Origin: Prevotella disiens JCM 6334 = ATCC 29426
Lineage (GTDB): Bacteria > Bacteroidota > Bacteroidia > Bacteroidales > Bacteroidaceae
DNA: 64,000 bases
NCBI RefSeq assembly: GCF_000613345.1
Contig: NZ_BAIS01000001.1
Coordinates: 1-64,000, forward strand
Direction of reading: 5' to 3'
Shown here: positions 26,896 to 35,847 of the stretch, piece after piece
Layout of the letters: each line of letters begins with the position of its first letter
Numbering within the stretch: the first letter of the stretch is position 1
Translations under genes and position numbers: made by a program
Notes under the pieces: model-generated
Told to the model about the DNA's origin: nothing
What the model saw: the letters and a program-made list of their open reading frames with translations, nothing else
Database searches by the model: none

Positions 26896-28655
26896 TTAGA
26901 CCTTTAAATCCAACTTTATTTGCAATTCGTCTAATTGCTTGTCAGCCAAATTAGATGGTGCATCAAGCATTACATCACGTCCACTATTATTCTTAGGAAA
27001 CGCTATCACGTCACGAATAGAATCCAAACCTGCCATAATGCTTACATAACGATCCAAACCAAAAGCAATACCTGCATGAGGAGGTGCGCCATAATGGAAA
27101 GCATTCATCAAGAAACCAAATTGCTCTTCGGCTTGTTGGCGTGTAAAACCAAGAACCTCAAACATTTTTTCTTGCAACTCGGTGTCATGAATACGGATAG
27201 AACCGCCACCAACTTCTATGCCATTGCAAACAAAGTCGTATGCCAAAGCACGCACTTGTTCAGGGTGAGTATCTAAGAGGTGCAAATCGTCTGGATTAGG
27301 CATTGTAAATGGGTGGTGAGTAGCCATTAATCTTTGTTCTTCATCGCTCCATTCAAACAATGGGAAATCAACTATCCAAAGGCACTTAAATACATTTTTA
27401 TCTCGCAACCCAAGCGATTGCCCATTTCTAAGCGTAAAGCGCACAACTGAACACGAGTTTTGTTCACATGGTCGCCCGAAAGAATCAACACTAAATCGCC
27501 ATTTTTAGCACCAGTTGTTTCTTTAACCTTCTGCAATTGCTCTTGTGTAAAGAACTTATCAATAGAGCTTTTTGCTTCTCCGTTTTCACCATACTTGATG
27601 TAAACCAAACCTTTTGCACCTACCTGTGGACGTTTTACGAAATCGGTTAATTCATTCAACTGCTTACGGCTATAGTCAGCGCAACCGGGAACAACAATAC
27701 CGCCAATGTAGTTGGCTTCGTTGAATACAGAGAAGTCGCTTGTACCCTTCAAGTCGTCCATCAATTCGACAAATTCCATGCCAAAACGTATATCAGGCTT
27801 ATCAGAACCATAGCGCTTCATTGCCTCTTGCCAAGTCATTTGTTCTAACTTTTCAGGCAATTCTACACCTCTTATTTCTTTAAACAAATGGCGTGACATA
27901 TCTTCAAAGACCTTCAATACATCTTCTTGATTTACAAAAGACATTTCGCAGTCTATTTGTGTAAACTCTGGTTGGCGGTCGGCACGCAAATCTTCATCAC
28001 GGAAACATTTTGCAATTTGGAAATAACGGTCGAAACCAGCAACCATTAACAACTGCTTCAATGTTTGCGGACTTTGTGGAAGTGCATAGAATTGGCCAGG
28101 ATTCATGCGTGAAGGCACAACAAAATCGCGTGCGCCCTCTGGCGTAGAACCTATAAGAATAGGTGTTTCAACTTCGATGAAATTCAAATTATCCAAGAAG
28201 TTGCGAATCAAAATCGTCATTCTGTGGCGCAACTCTAAATTGCTGCGTACCGCAGGACGACGCAAATCCAAATATCTGTATTTCATTCTAAGGTCGTCGC
28301 CACCGTCTGTATTGTCCTCAATAGTGAATGGAGGCGTTACCGAAGAACTTAAAACGTTCAATTCCTTTACAATGATTTCTATTTCGCCTGTTGGAATCTT
28401 GCTATTCTTGCTCTGTCGTTCGCTAACGATACCCTTAATTTGAATGCAGTATTCACGTCCGAGCTTGTTAGCCTCTTCGCAAAGACCAGCATCTTCAGCT
28501 TCATTGAACACTAATTGTGTTATGCCGTAACGGTCGCGTAAATCAACAAAGGTCATACCTCCCATTTTACGCGTACGTTGTACCCAACCAGCAAGTATAA
28601 CTTCCTTGCTCGCATCTGTTAAGCGAAGTTCTCCACAAGTTTTATTTCGATACAT
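26896..28655 (-). pseudogene. aspS: Aspartyl-tRNA synthetase, frameshifted in this assembly
   Basis: Class II aminoacyl-tRNA synthetase that charges tRNA-Asp. The first frame covers the OB-fold anticodon domain ([12 protein letters not shown]...), class II motif 1, the [11 protein letters not shown] region and motif 2 ([16 protein letters not shown]), plus the bacterial GAD insertion. It ends after GNRLG. The second frame continues [20 protein letters not shown] to motif 3 in [10 protein letters not shown] and the C-terminal end. Adding one A at about 27408 on the plus strand (a T in the gene) restores GNRLGLRDKN and a normal 586-residue protein. The gene is essential and is the only AspRS visible, so an error in the sequence is likely. 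Confidence 0.92.
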
Positions 28656-28683
28656 ATTTTTGCTTTTTTATTATTTCTAATTG

Positions 28684-28691
28684 CAAAGGTA
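28684..28691 (-). promoter_or_regulatory. Promoter box for aspS
   Basis: CAAAGGTA on the plus strand reads TACCTTTG on the minus strand, 28 bases before the aspS start. Confidence 0.6.
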
Positions 28692-28791
28692 CGAACTTTT
28701 AATGAAAACAGATAATAGAGTAATGAGAAAATACTGAAAATATGGGTAATAAATAAATATACATGTATCCATGTTCAACGCTATTGAATTT

Positions 28792-28852
28792 TAAAATAAT
28801 AGGTTTTGAACATCAAAATAAGCTATTTTAATGTTCAAAACAGCCTGTTTTA
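28792..28852. repeat. 22-bp-period intergenic repeat array A2 (3 units)
   Basis: Cores start at 28792, 28814 and 28836, exactly 22 bp apart: TAAAATAATAGGTTTTG, CAAAATAAGCTATTTTA and CAAAACAGCCTGTTTTA. The 340-base gap between the divergent aspS and MATE genes (28656-28995) otherwise holds the two promoter boxes and AT-rich sequence with no gene. Confidence 0.8.
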
Positions 28853-28940
28853 TATAAACTAATTATCTTCAGCTATTCTCAAAATATTTTTTTGCAATAT
28901 AATATTACCTTACACTTTGCACTTTCTCAGTATTTTTCAC

Positions 28941-28948
28941 TACTTTTG
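28941..28948 (+). promoter_or_regulatory. Promoter box for the MATE gene
   Basis: TACTTTTG matches TAnnTTTG, 47 bases before the start at 28996. Confidence 0.55.
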
Positions 28949-28995
28949 CAGTATATATAAGTAGGTGGAAGGCATTTCTCCATAAAATAATTTGA

Positions 28996-30366
28996 ATGGA
29001 TAATAAAAAAGCAACATTAGAACTTGGCACAAAACCAGTAGGAAAACTATTGGTACAATATGCCATGCCTGCTATCATAGCGATGGTAGCATCTTCGCTC
29101 TACAATATTATTGACCGAGTTTTCATTGGACAAGTAGTAGGTCCAATGGCTATATCGGGGCTTGCCATTACTTTCCCTTTTATGAATCTTGCCGCAGCTT
29201 TTGGTGCTGCTATCGGTGTGGGAGCCTCAACCACTATTAGTGTAAGATTAGGACAAAAGGATTATAAATCGGCAGAAAATATTTTAGGTAACACAATAAC
29301 CCTCAATATCATCATTGGATTGACCTTTGGCGGTATTTGTTTGTTATTTCTTGACCCTATTCTTAGATTTTTCGGAGCAAGCGAAGCTACAATTCCTTAT
29401 GCAAGAGATTTTATGCAGGTCATTTTAGCAGGTAATCTATTCTCTCACATGTACTTTAGCATGAATGCTGTACTGCGTGCAGCATCGAAACCAAAGAAGG
29501 CAATGTATGCAACTATCTTTACTGTTGCGATGAACATCTTGCTTGATGTCGTTTTCATACTTTGGTGGCATTGGGGTATCAAAGGTGCAGCTTTGGCAAC
29601 TATTATTTCGCAATTCTTAGCACTATGCTGGCAGATGAAAATCTTTGCTAATAAAAATGAATTATTGCATTTGGAACATGGAATCTATAAACTAAAAAGC
29701 AATTTAGTTAAGAATATCATTTCCATTGGCATTTCCCCATTCCTCATGAATACGTGTGCGTGTGTCATTGTTATATTCGTTAATACACAATTGGTTAAAT
29801 TTGGTGGAGATATGGCAGTGGGAGCATTTGGTATTGCTAATAGTATTGCTATGATTTTCGTCATGATTGTCTTCGGATTAAATCAAGGAATGCAACCTAT
29901 TGCGGGCTATAATTATGGTTCACAACAATACGAAAGAATGATGCGCATAGTGAAATTATCTATTATTAGTGCCACTTGCATCATGATAATTGGTTGGGCT
30001 TTAGCAATGTTTGCGCCTTATTATTGCGCGCGTATGTTTACCAAAGACCCTACGCTTATCAATGATTCTATCAAAGCCATACGCATTATGATGCTAATGT
30101 TCCCATTTATAGGAAGTCAAATTGTAATAACCAATTTCTTCCAATGTATTGGAAAAGTAAAAATTAGCATTTTCTTATCGCTTTCAAGACAGCTCTTTTT
30201 TCTTCTTCCCCTACTACTCATACTCCCAAACTTCTATGGAATAAATGGTGTTTGGGCAGCTATGCCAGCAAGCGACATTAGTTCTGTCGTGGTAGCAAAC
30301 ATTATACTATTTACGTTTATGAAGAAGTTTAACAAAGAAAAGACCCCAAAAGGGAAAACAAAATAA
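28996..30366 (+). CDS. MATE family efflux transporter
   Basis: Inner-membrane exporter of 456 residues with 12 predicted helices in two similar halves, driven by sodium or proton gradients and acting on cationic drugs or metabolites. The N-terminal VGKLLVQYAMPAIIAMVASSLYNIIDRVFIG pattern, starting near residue 16, and the mid-protein GLNQGMQPIAGYNYGS segment are typical of the MepA-like branch. The substrate is not predictable. It is followed 11 bases later by the cytidylate-kinase-like gene, so these and the YfcE gene probably form one transcript. Confidence 0.92.
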   Translation: MDNKKATLELGTKPVGKLLVQYAMPAIIAMVASSLYNIIDRVFIGQVVGPMAISGLAITFPFMNLAAAFGAAIGVGASTTISVRLGQKDYKSAENILGNTITLNIIIGLTFGGICLLFLDPILRFFGASEATIPYARDFMQVILAGNLFSHMYFSMNAVLRAASKPKKAMYATIFTVAMNILLDVVFILWWHWGIKGAALATIISQFLALCWQMKIFANKNELLHLEHGIYKLKSNLVKNIISIGISPFLMNTCACVIVIFVNTQLVKFGGDMAVGAFGIANSIAMIFVMIVFGLNQGMQPIAGYNYGSQQYERMMRIVKLSIISATCIMIIGWALAMFAPYYCARMFTKDPTLINDSIKAIRIMMLMFPFIGSQIVITNFFQCIGKVKISIFLSLSRQLFFLLPLLLILPNFYGINGVWAAMPASDISSVVVANIILFTFMKKFNKEKTPKGKTK

Positions 30367-30377
30367 AGTCAGTTATT

Positions 30378-31001
30378 ATGGAAAAGAAACTTATAATAAA
30401 TATAGGACGGCAACTTGGCAGTGGCGGACGATGCATAGGCAAAGCCTTAGCGGAAGAGTTTAATTGCCAATTCTACGACAAAGAAATTCTGAATTTGGCT
30501 GCTAAAGAGAGTGGATTCTCTGAAAAATTCTTTGAAGAGAACGACGAACAGAAAGGTTTTCTAAAGACTCATTTCCATGTTCATCTACCTATTTTGGGCA
30601 ATCACGACTTCTATAAGAACGATTTTTCGCAAGAAGGACTTTATCAATTCCAAAGTGATGTAATCAGAAAGCTTTCTGAAGAACATTCAAGGTGCGTATT
30701 TGTGGGTAGAACGGCTGACTATATATTGCGTAATAACCCCGATGCTATCAATATTTTCATTACAGCAAAAATTGATTTCAGAGCAAAAAATGTGAGCGAA
30801 CGCCGAGGTTGCTCTATTGAAGAAGCGATAAAATTCATTGAAAACAAAGAGCATGAACGCGCAAAATACTATAATTATTTTACGGGAAAGATGTGGGGAC
30901 ACGCTGAAAGTTACGACCTTTGCGTTGATGCAAGTATCTTAGGATTTGACGAGACAAAAGATTTCATCGCTTGTTTCATTCGGAAAAAATTGAAAGAATA
31001 G
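30378..31001 (+). CDS. Cytidylate kinase-like family protein
   Basis: 207-residue P-loop protein of the cytidylate kinase-like family (PF13189). The N terminus reads INIGRQLGSGGRCIGKALAE, a phosphate-binding loop of the CMP-kinase type, and the middle has FVGRTADYILR. It differs from canonical CMP kinase (Cmk), which carries its own, more conserved NMP-binding domain, so the true substrate is open. It is sandwiched between the MATE exporter and a YfcE-type phosphoesterase, with a 1-base gap to the latter. Confidence 0.82.
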   Translation: MEKKLIINIGRQLGSGGRCIGKALAEEFNCQFYDKEILNLAAKESGFSEKFFEENDEQKGFLKTHFHVHLPILGNHDFYKNDFSQEGLYQFQSDVIRKLSEEHSRCVFVGRTADYILRNNPDAINIFITAKIDFRAKNVSERRGCSIEEAIKFIENKEHERAKYYNYFTGKMWGHAESYDLCVDASILGFDETKDFIACFIRKKLKE

Positions 31002-31002
31002 A

Positions 31003-31502
31003 ATGAAAAAGATTGGTATCATTAGCGACACACACGCTTATTGGGACGAGAAATATGGGAAATATCTTGGCGAATGCGATGAAATATGGCATGCTGGCGA
31101 CATCGGTTCCATAGAGGTAGCCGATAAATTTGAAGCCTTAAAACCTTTATTTCGTGCTGTTCATGGCAATTGCGACGGCTATGATATAAGGCAACGCTAC
31201 CCCGAAATATTGCGATTTAAGTGTGAAGAAGTCGATGTTTTGCTAAAACATATTGGTGGATACCCTGGGAATTATGACTTTTCTATTAGAAATAAATTAT
31301 GCTATTCGCCACCAAATCTATTCGTAGACGGACACTCTCATATTCTAAAAGTTATGCCCGATAAATCATTAGGCTACTTCATATCAATCCGGGGGCAGCA
31401 GGCTTGCAAGGATTTCATAAGGAAAGAACCATTGTAAGAATTACTATCGAAGGCAATAAAATAAGCGATTGTGAAGTTATTACATTAGCTGGACGAAAAT
31501 AA
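31003..31502 (+). pseudogene. YfcE/MJ0936-type metallophosphoesterase, frameshifted
   Basis: Small calcineurin-like phosphodiesterase. Metal-binding motifs are present in order: SDTHAY, HAGDIGS, HGNCDG and the GHSH in VDGHSHILKV. The first frame stops at 31437 with an aberrant tail. A second frame continues LLHINPGAAGLQGFHKERT and ends in ITLAGRK at 31502, the normal end of the family. One base is missing at about 31372-31373 (between LG and LLHI). The corrected protein has about 167 residues. The catalytic part precedes the break, so loss of function is not certain even if the frameshift were real. Confidence 0.82.
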
Positions 31503-31514
31503 GAGTCTATAAAA

Positions 31515-31528
31515 TGTGAACTATCACA
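31515..31528. other. Short inverted repeat upstream of rfbB
   Basis: TGTGA and TCACA arms with a 4-base gap, 50 bases before rfbB. It resembles half of a CRP-type operator, but the spacing is 4 rather than 6, so this is a weak candidate regulator site. Confidence 0.3.
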
Positions 31529-31577
31529 CATCAATAAAAAACAAAAGAAATTATTCAAATCAAAATATCAATAACAA

Positions 31578-32726
31578 ATGAAAACTTATTTGGTAACTGG
31601 TGCAGCTGGATTTATCGGCGCTAACTACATTAAGTATCTACTTCACAAAAAATATGTGAACGAAGATATTAAGATTATCGTACTTGATGCACTAACGTAT
31701 GCTGGAAATCTTGGAACTATCAAAGAAGATATTGACGAAAAACGTTGCGTTTTCGTGAAAGGAGATATTCGAGATAAGGAACTAATTGATAAACTTTTTG
31801 CTGAAAACGACATCGATTATCTTGTGAATTTTGCAGCAGAAAGCCATGTAGACCGCTCTATCGAAGACCCACAATTGTTCTTAAATGTGAACATTCTCGG
31901 TACGCAAAACCTCATGGACGCTGCTCGCCGTGCATGGGTTACTGGCAAGGACGAAAAGGGATACCCTACATGGAAAGAAGGCAAACGTTATCATCAAGTA
32001 TCAACAGACGAGGTTTATGGCTCGCTCGGAGCAGAAGGTTATTTCACAGAAGATACACCTTTATGCCCTCATAGCCCATATTCAGCAAGTAAAACCAGTG
32101 CTGATATGTTCGTAATGGCTTATCATGACACCTACCACATGCCAATAAGTATCACACGATGCTCCAATAATTATGGTCCATACCACTTCCCAGAAAAGTT
32201 GATTCCATTAATCATCAACAATATTCTTGCTGGAAAACCACTCCCTGTCTATGGTGAAGGTCTAAACGTTCGCGACTGGTTGTATGTGGAAGACCATTGC
32301 AAAGCCATTGATATGGTGGTTCGTGAAGGTCGTGTGGGACAGGCTTACAACGTGGGAGGACACAACGAAATGAAGAATATCGACATTGTTAAGCTCACTA
32401 TCAAAACCATTCACGATATGATGGCTGAAGATAAAGAGCTTCGCAAGGTTCTGAAAAAGAAGGTTAAAGACGAGAATGGCGACATCGACATCTCGTGGAT
32501 CAACAACGATTTGATTACCCATGTAGCTGACCGACTCGGCCATGACGCACGTTACGCAATCGACCCTACAAAGATTAAGAACGAATTGGGTTGGTTCCCT
32601 GAAACAATGTTTGCTGAAGGCATCGTGAAAACCATAAAATGGAACCTTGAAAATCAAGCTTGGATAGAAGAAGTTACAAGCGGAGATTACCAAAAATATT
32701 ACGAAGAAATGTATGGAAATCGATAG
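31578..32726 (+). CDS. rfbB: dTDP-glucose 4,6-dehydratase
   Basis: Makes dTDP-4-keto-6-deoxyglucose, the branch point of dTDP-rhamnose and dTDP-amino-sugar routes. Extended SDR with NAD-binding GAAGFIGANYIKYL, active-site YSASK, and STDEVYG that carries the catalytic Asp and Glu. Length of 382 residues is somewhat long for the family because of insertions near residues 110-130 and 280-310 that are common in Bacteroidales. It is the first gene of a cassette that includes FdtA and a DegT-type aminotransferase. The upstream rfbA thymidylyltransferase is not nearby. Confidence 0.95.
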   Translation: MKTYLVTGAAGFIGANYIKYLLHKKYVNEDIKIIVLDALTYAGNLGTIKEDIDEKRCVFVKGDIRDKELIDKLFAENDIDYLVNFAAESHVDRSIEDPQLFLNVNILGTQNLMDAARRAWVTGKDEKGYPTWKEGKRYHQVSTDEVYGSLGAEGYFTEDTPLCPHSPYSASKTSADMFVMAYHDTYHMPISITRCSNNYGPYHFPEKLIPLIINNILAGKPLPVYGEGLNVRDWLYVEDHCKAIDMVVREGRVGQAYNVGGHNEMKNIDIVKLTIKTIHDMMAEDKELRKVLKKKVKDENGDIDISWINNDLITHVADRLGHDARYAIDPTKIKNELGWFPETMFAEGIVKTIKWNLENQAWIEEVTSGDYQKYYEEMYGNR

Positions 32727-32774
32727 GTTTTAATCATTTAAACTTATCAAGATACCAACTAAAACAAGCTAAAT

Positions 32775-32806
32775 TCGTACGTTCCCCTGATAAAAAGGAC
32801 GTACGA
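32775..32806 (+). other. Intercistronic hairpin with paired CGTACG elements
   Basis: TCGTACGT (32775-32782) and ACGTACGA (32799-32806) are perfect complements, each containing the palindrome CGTACG, with TCC/GGA inside. No T run follows, so it is not a typical terminator. It lies between rfbB and the ketoisomerase gene. Confidence 0.5.
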
Positions 32807-32829
32807 GTGTAGTTCATTATCTTACAAAT

Positions 32830-33243
32830 ATGACTAAAATAGGGAATTTAATTGAGCTACCCAAGCGATTAGACTATCGTGGAAACCTTACTTTTGTAGA
32901 AGGAGAAAAGAATATTCCTTTTCATATATCGCGTACGTATTGGGTTTATGATGTTCCTGGCGGACAAAATCGTGGTGGGCATTCGCATAAACACTGCCGA
33001 GAATTTATCATAGCTGCTAATGGTTCGTTCACCGTAACCCTCGACAATGGAAAAGAAAAGGAATCGTTTTTGCTCAATCACCCCTATCAAGGCTTGCTTG
33101 TAAATACGGATATATGGCGCACACTCGAAGATTTTTCGTCTGGAGCAGTCTGTTTGGTACTTGCCGAAGACCCTTTTGAAGAGGAAGACTACATCAGAGA
33201 TTACGATGAATATCTACAATTCATTGATAAAAAGAACGGATAA
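32830..33243 (+). CDS. FdtA/QdtA-type dTDP-sugar 3,4-ketoisomerase
   Basis: Cupin-fold enzyme of 137 residues that moves the keto group of dTDP-4-keto-6-deoxyglucose from C4 to C3. The conserved RGGHSHKHCREFIIAANGSF region has the catalytic histidines, and a Tyr/Trp-rich YWVYDVPGG precedes it. FdtA makes the galacto and QdtA the gluco product, and the two cannot be separated by eye. Its neighbours, rfbB before and an aminotransferase after, show the route leads to a dTDP-3-amino-3,6-dideoxyhexose such as dTDP-Fuc3N or dTDP-Qui3N. Confidence 0.87.
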   Translation: MTKIGNLIELPKRLDYRGNLTFVEGEKNIPFHISRTYWVYDVPGGQNRGGHSHKHCREFIIAANGSFTVTLDNGKEKESFLLNHPYQGLLVNTDIWRTLEDFSSGAVCLVLAEDPFEEEDYIRDYDEYLQFIDKKNG

Positions 33244-33279
33244 AGATAGTTTTCTACGTTCAATCATGGTATAAGAAGT

Positions 33280-33684
33280 ATGAAAAATAAATTTATTTCA
33301 AAGATTGATACATGGCTTTTAGCTGTATTAATCATTTGCTTTACCTCTGCCTTCATTGCAATAGCAATTAATTTTGATTGGCTTTCATTTACTATCTGTA
33401 CGCTAACAACGCTCCCTGCCCTACTTTTTTTATATCCTTGCCAATACAAAGTAAAAGGAACAACGCTGGATATACAATGTGGCGTAATTCATTGGAAAAG
33501 GGATATTATGAAAATAAAAACTATCCGCCCTACAAGAAATCCGCTCAGTTCACCTGCAATGTCGTTAGACAGATTAGAATTACAATTCAAAAATGGCGAA
33601 AAAATTATGATTTCGCCCAAAGACAAAGTAGGTTTCAAAGAACGAATGAAAAGCATTAATTCTGAAATCAATTTTGTTCCTTAA
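33280..33684 (+). CDS. PH domain-containing membrane protein (bPH_4 type)
   Basis: 134-residue protein with two hydrophobic segments near the N terminus (about residues 10-30 and 35-52) followed by a short globular domain. The segment IKTIRPTRNPLSSPAMSLDR is characteristic of the bacterial PH family bPH_4 (PF06713, formerly DUF1200). The function is unknown. It stands between the ketoisomerase and the acyltransferase of the sugar cassette, but whether it belongs to that pathway is unclear. It is followed by a repeat array. Confidence 0.78.
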   Translation: MKNKFISKIDTWLLAVLIICFTSAFIAIAINFDWLSFTICTLTTLPALLFLYPCQYKVKGTTLDIQCGVIHWKRDIMKIKTIRPTRNPLSSPAMSLDRLELQFKNGEKIMISPKDKVGFKERMKSINSEINFVP

Positions 33685-33686
33685 AA

Positions 33687-33769
33687 CAAAACAGTCTGTT
33701 TTAAGGTGCAAAACAATAGGTTTTGAAGTCCAAAACAGGCTGTTTTGAAATTCAAAAGAATATAGCCCA
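33687..33769. repeat. 22-bp-period intergenic repeat array A3 (4 units)
   Basis: Cores start at 33687, 33709, 33731 and 33753, exactly 22 bp apart. The third, CAAAACAGGCTGTTTTG, is a perfect palindrome around its centre base. The last unit is degenerate. The array sits inside a same-strand gene cluster, directly before the acyltransferase gene at 33803. Confidence 0.82.
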
Positions 33770-33802
33770 TAAATACAACCCTATATTTTAATTGTAAAAA
33801 CA

Positions 33803-34747
33803 ATGTTTGAAATAAAGCAATATAGTCTTGATGATGCTGAAAAATGGAATGAATTTATAGCCATTTCTAAGCAAGGAACGTTTCTTTTCCACCGCAATTA
33901 CATGGATTATCATGCCGATAGATTCCATGATTGCTCCTTTATAATAATGGAAAAGGGGCATATTTATGCTTTGTTTCCAGCCAATCGGAAAGACAATACA
34001 CTTTATTCGCATCAAGGATTAACCTACGGTGGACTTATAACCAGTGAGAAAGCAACAGCCGAAAAGGTATGTGCTATCTTTCAACAGATCAATATTTTAC
34101 TTAAAAATATGGGCATTGAACGTGTCATTTACAAAGCTATTCCATGGATTTACCACCGCTTTCCAGCCGAAGAAGACCTATATGCGCTTACAAATATATG
34201 CCACGCTCAACTCATCGGACGTGATATTTCGTCTACAATAATTCTCAATCGTCCCACTATTCCTTTTAATAAAGACCGCAGACACGGCGTTAGCAAGGCA
34301 AGAAGAAATAATATTATCGCAAAAGAAAGTGATAATTTAACTGAATTTTGGCAAATTCTTACAGACAATTTAGTCAACAAATATAATGTAAAACCCGTAC
34401 ATTCGCTTGCAGAAATAGAACTTTTAAAAGCAAAATTCCCTGAAAGAATACGCTTATTTATGGCATATAAGGAAGAAGAACCAGTTGGTGGAACAATATT
34501 ATACATTACTCCACAAGTCATTCATTCGCAATATATATCTGCTTCTCCAATAGGAAAGCAATGTGGGGCTATTGATTGCATATACAATCATATTTTGAAT
34601 GAAGTTTATACTGATAAACCTTACTACTTTGACTTTGGTAAAAGTACAGAAAATATGGGCAAATTCTTGAATACCTCGTTAATCTTTCAGAAAGAAGGAT
34701 TTGGCGGTCGTGGTGTTTGTTACGATACTTACGAATGGAAATTATAA
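33803..34747 (+). CDS. GNAT/FemAB-like acyltransferase
   Basis: 314-residue cytosolic protein with a two-lobed arrangement. The C-terminal lobe contains a FemAB/GNAT-like acetyltransferase pattern (acetyltransf_6 type), including RLFMAYKEEEPVGGTILY, then YFDFGKSTENMGKFLNTSLIF, a segment conserved in this family. Given the flanking ketoisomerase and aminotransferase it could acylate the amino group of the dTDP-3-amino sugar, but the usual enzyme there (FdtC) has a left-handed beta-helix fold, which this protein lacks. A role in peptidoglycan or glycan acylation is equally possible. Confidence 0.72.
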   Translation: MFEIKQYSLDDAEKWNEFIAISKQGTFLFHRNYMDYHADRFHDCSFIIMEKGHIYALFPANRKDNTLYSHQGLTYGGLITSEKATAEKVCAIFQQINILLKNMGIERVIYKAIPWIYHRFPAEEDLYALTNICHAQLIGRDISSTIILNRPTIPFNKDRRHGVSKARRNNIIAKESDNLTEFWQILTDNLVNKYNVKPVHSLAEIELLKAKFPERIRLFMAYKEEEPVGGTILYITPQVIHSQYISASPIGKQCGAIDCIYNHILNEVYTDKPYYFDFGKSTENMGKFLNTSLIFQKEGFGGRGVCYDTYEWKL

Positions 34748-34751
34748 AACT

Positions 34752-35847
34752 ATGATAGATTATTTGTCATTAAAACGCATCACAGCGATGCACGAAACCG
34801 AAATAAACAACGCTATTTCAGATGTTGTAGCCTCGGGTTGGTACCTCAATGGAAAAGCTATCGAAAATTTTGAAAAGGCTTATAGCAAATTTATTGGCAC
34901 AAAACATTGCGTAACTTGTGGCAACGGATTGGACGCTTTAAACCTTATTCTTCGTGCATACAAAGAGTTAGGGGTTTTGAACAATGGCGACGAAGTCATC
35001 GTACCAGCCAATACTTACATAGCAAGCATACTTTCCATTACTGAAAACAACCTTAAACCTGTCCTTGTTGAACCCAATTTTGAAACTTTAGAGATTGATG
35101 AAACACGCATAGAACAAGCCATTACGCCTCGTACTCGTGCCTTAATGTTGGTGCATTTGTATGGGAAATGTGCTTTCAGTAAGACTATATCAAAATTATG
35201 TAAGCAGCATAATATCAAATTAATAGAAGACAATGCTCAAGCACATGGTTGCTATTTTGAGAATAAACGCACAGGAAGTCTTGGCGATGCTGCTGCTCAT
35301 AGTTTCTATCCTGGGAAGAATTTGGGCGCATTGGGCGATGCTGGTGCAGTAACCACCAATGATTCAGACTTAGCAACCATTATTCGCACACTCGGAATTA
35401 TGGTTCAAGCCAAAAATATGTGTTCGATTATCAAGGAAAAAATAGTAGAATGGACGAAATACAAGCTGCTGTTCTTTCTGTAAAACTTAAATATTTAGAT
35501 GCCGATAATGCCAAAAGAAAAGAAATAGCCCACTATTTTGAAACGCATATCAATAACGAAAAAATTATCATACCAAAGAATTTAGGACGTGATAACGTTT
35601 ATCATATCTTCCCAATTCTATGCAATGAGCGTGAAAAACTACAAGCGTATTTAAAGGAAAATGATGTGCAAACCATGATACACTACCCATTCCACCCCAC
35701 AAACAAAAAGCATACAAGGAATGGAACACCCTTTCATACCCTATAACAGAACAAATCCATCGAGAAGAGCTTTCCATTCCTTGCAATCAAACAATATCTT
35801 TGAGTGATGCAAAGCTAATTACATCACTCTTAAATCAGTTTATTTAA
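34752..35847 (+). pseudogene. DegT/DnrJ-type sugar aminotransferase, two frameshifts
   Basis: PLP enzyme that adds an amino group at C3 of the keto sugar (FdtB/QdtB type). ATG at 34752; the catalytic Lys lies in HSFYPGKNLGALGDAGAV, and EDNAQAHG is also present. The first frame ends at 35483. A missing C at about 35393 shifts to RNYGSSQKYVFDYQGKNSRM, and a missing A at about 35689 shifts again to HYPIPPHKQKAYKEW and on to a stop at 35845-35847. Corrected length is about 365 residues, normal for the family. Two independent one-base losses in an otherwise conserved gene favour sequencing error. The stop overlaps the lutC stop on the opposite strand. Confidence 0.87.

Noticed and set aside
31515-31528. 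TGTGA-TCACA inverted repeat as a CRP operator
   Set aside because: The spacing is 4 rather than 6 bases and no CRP gene is nearby, so it is kept only as a weak site.
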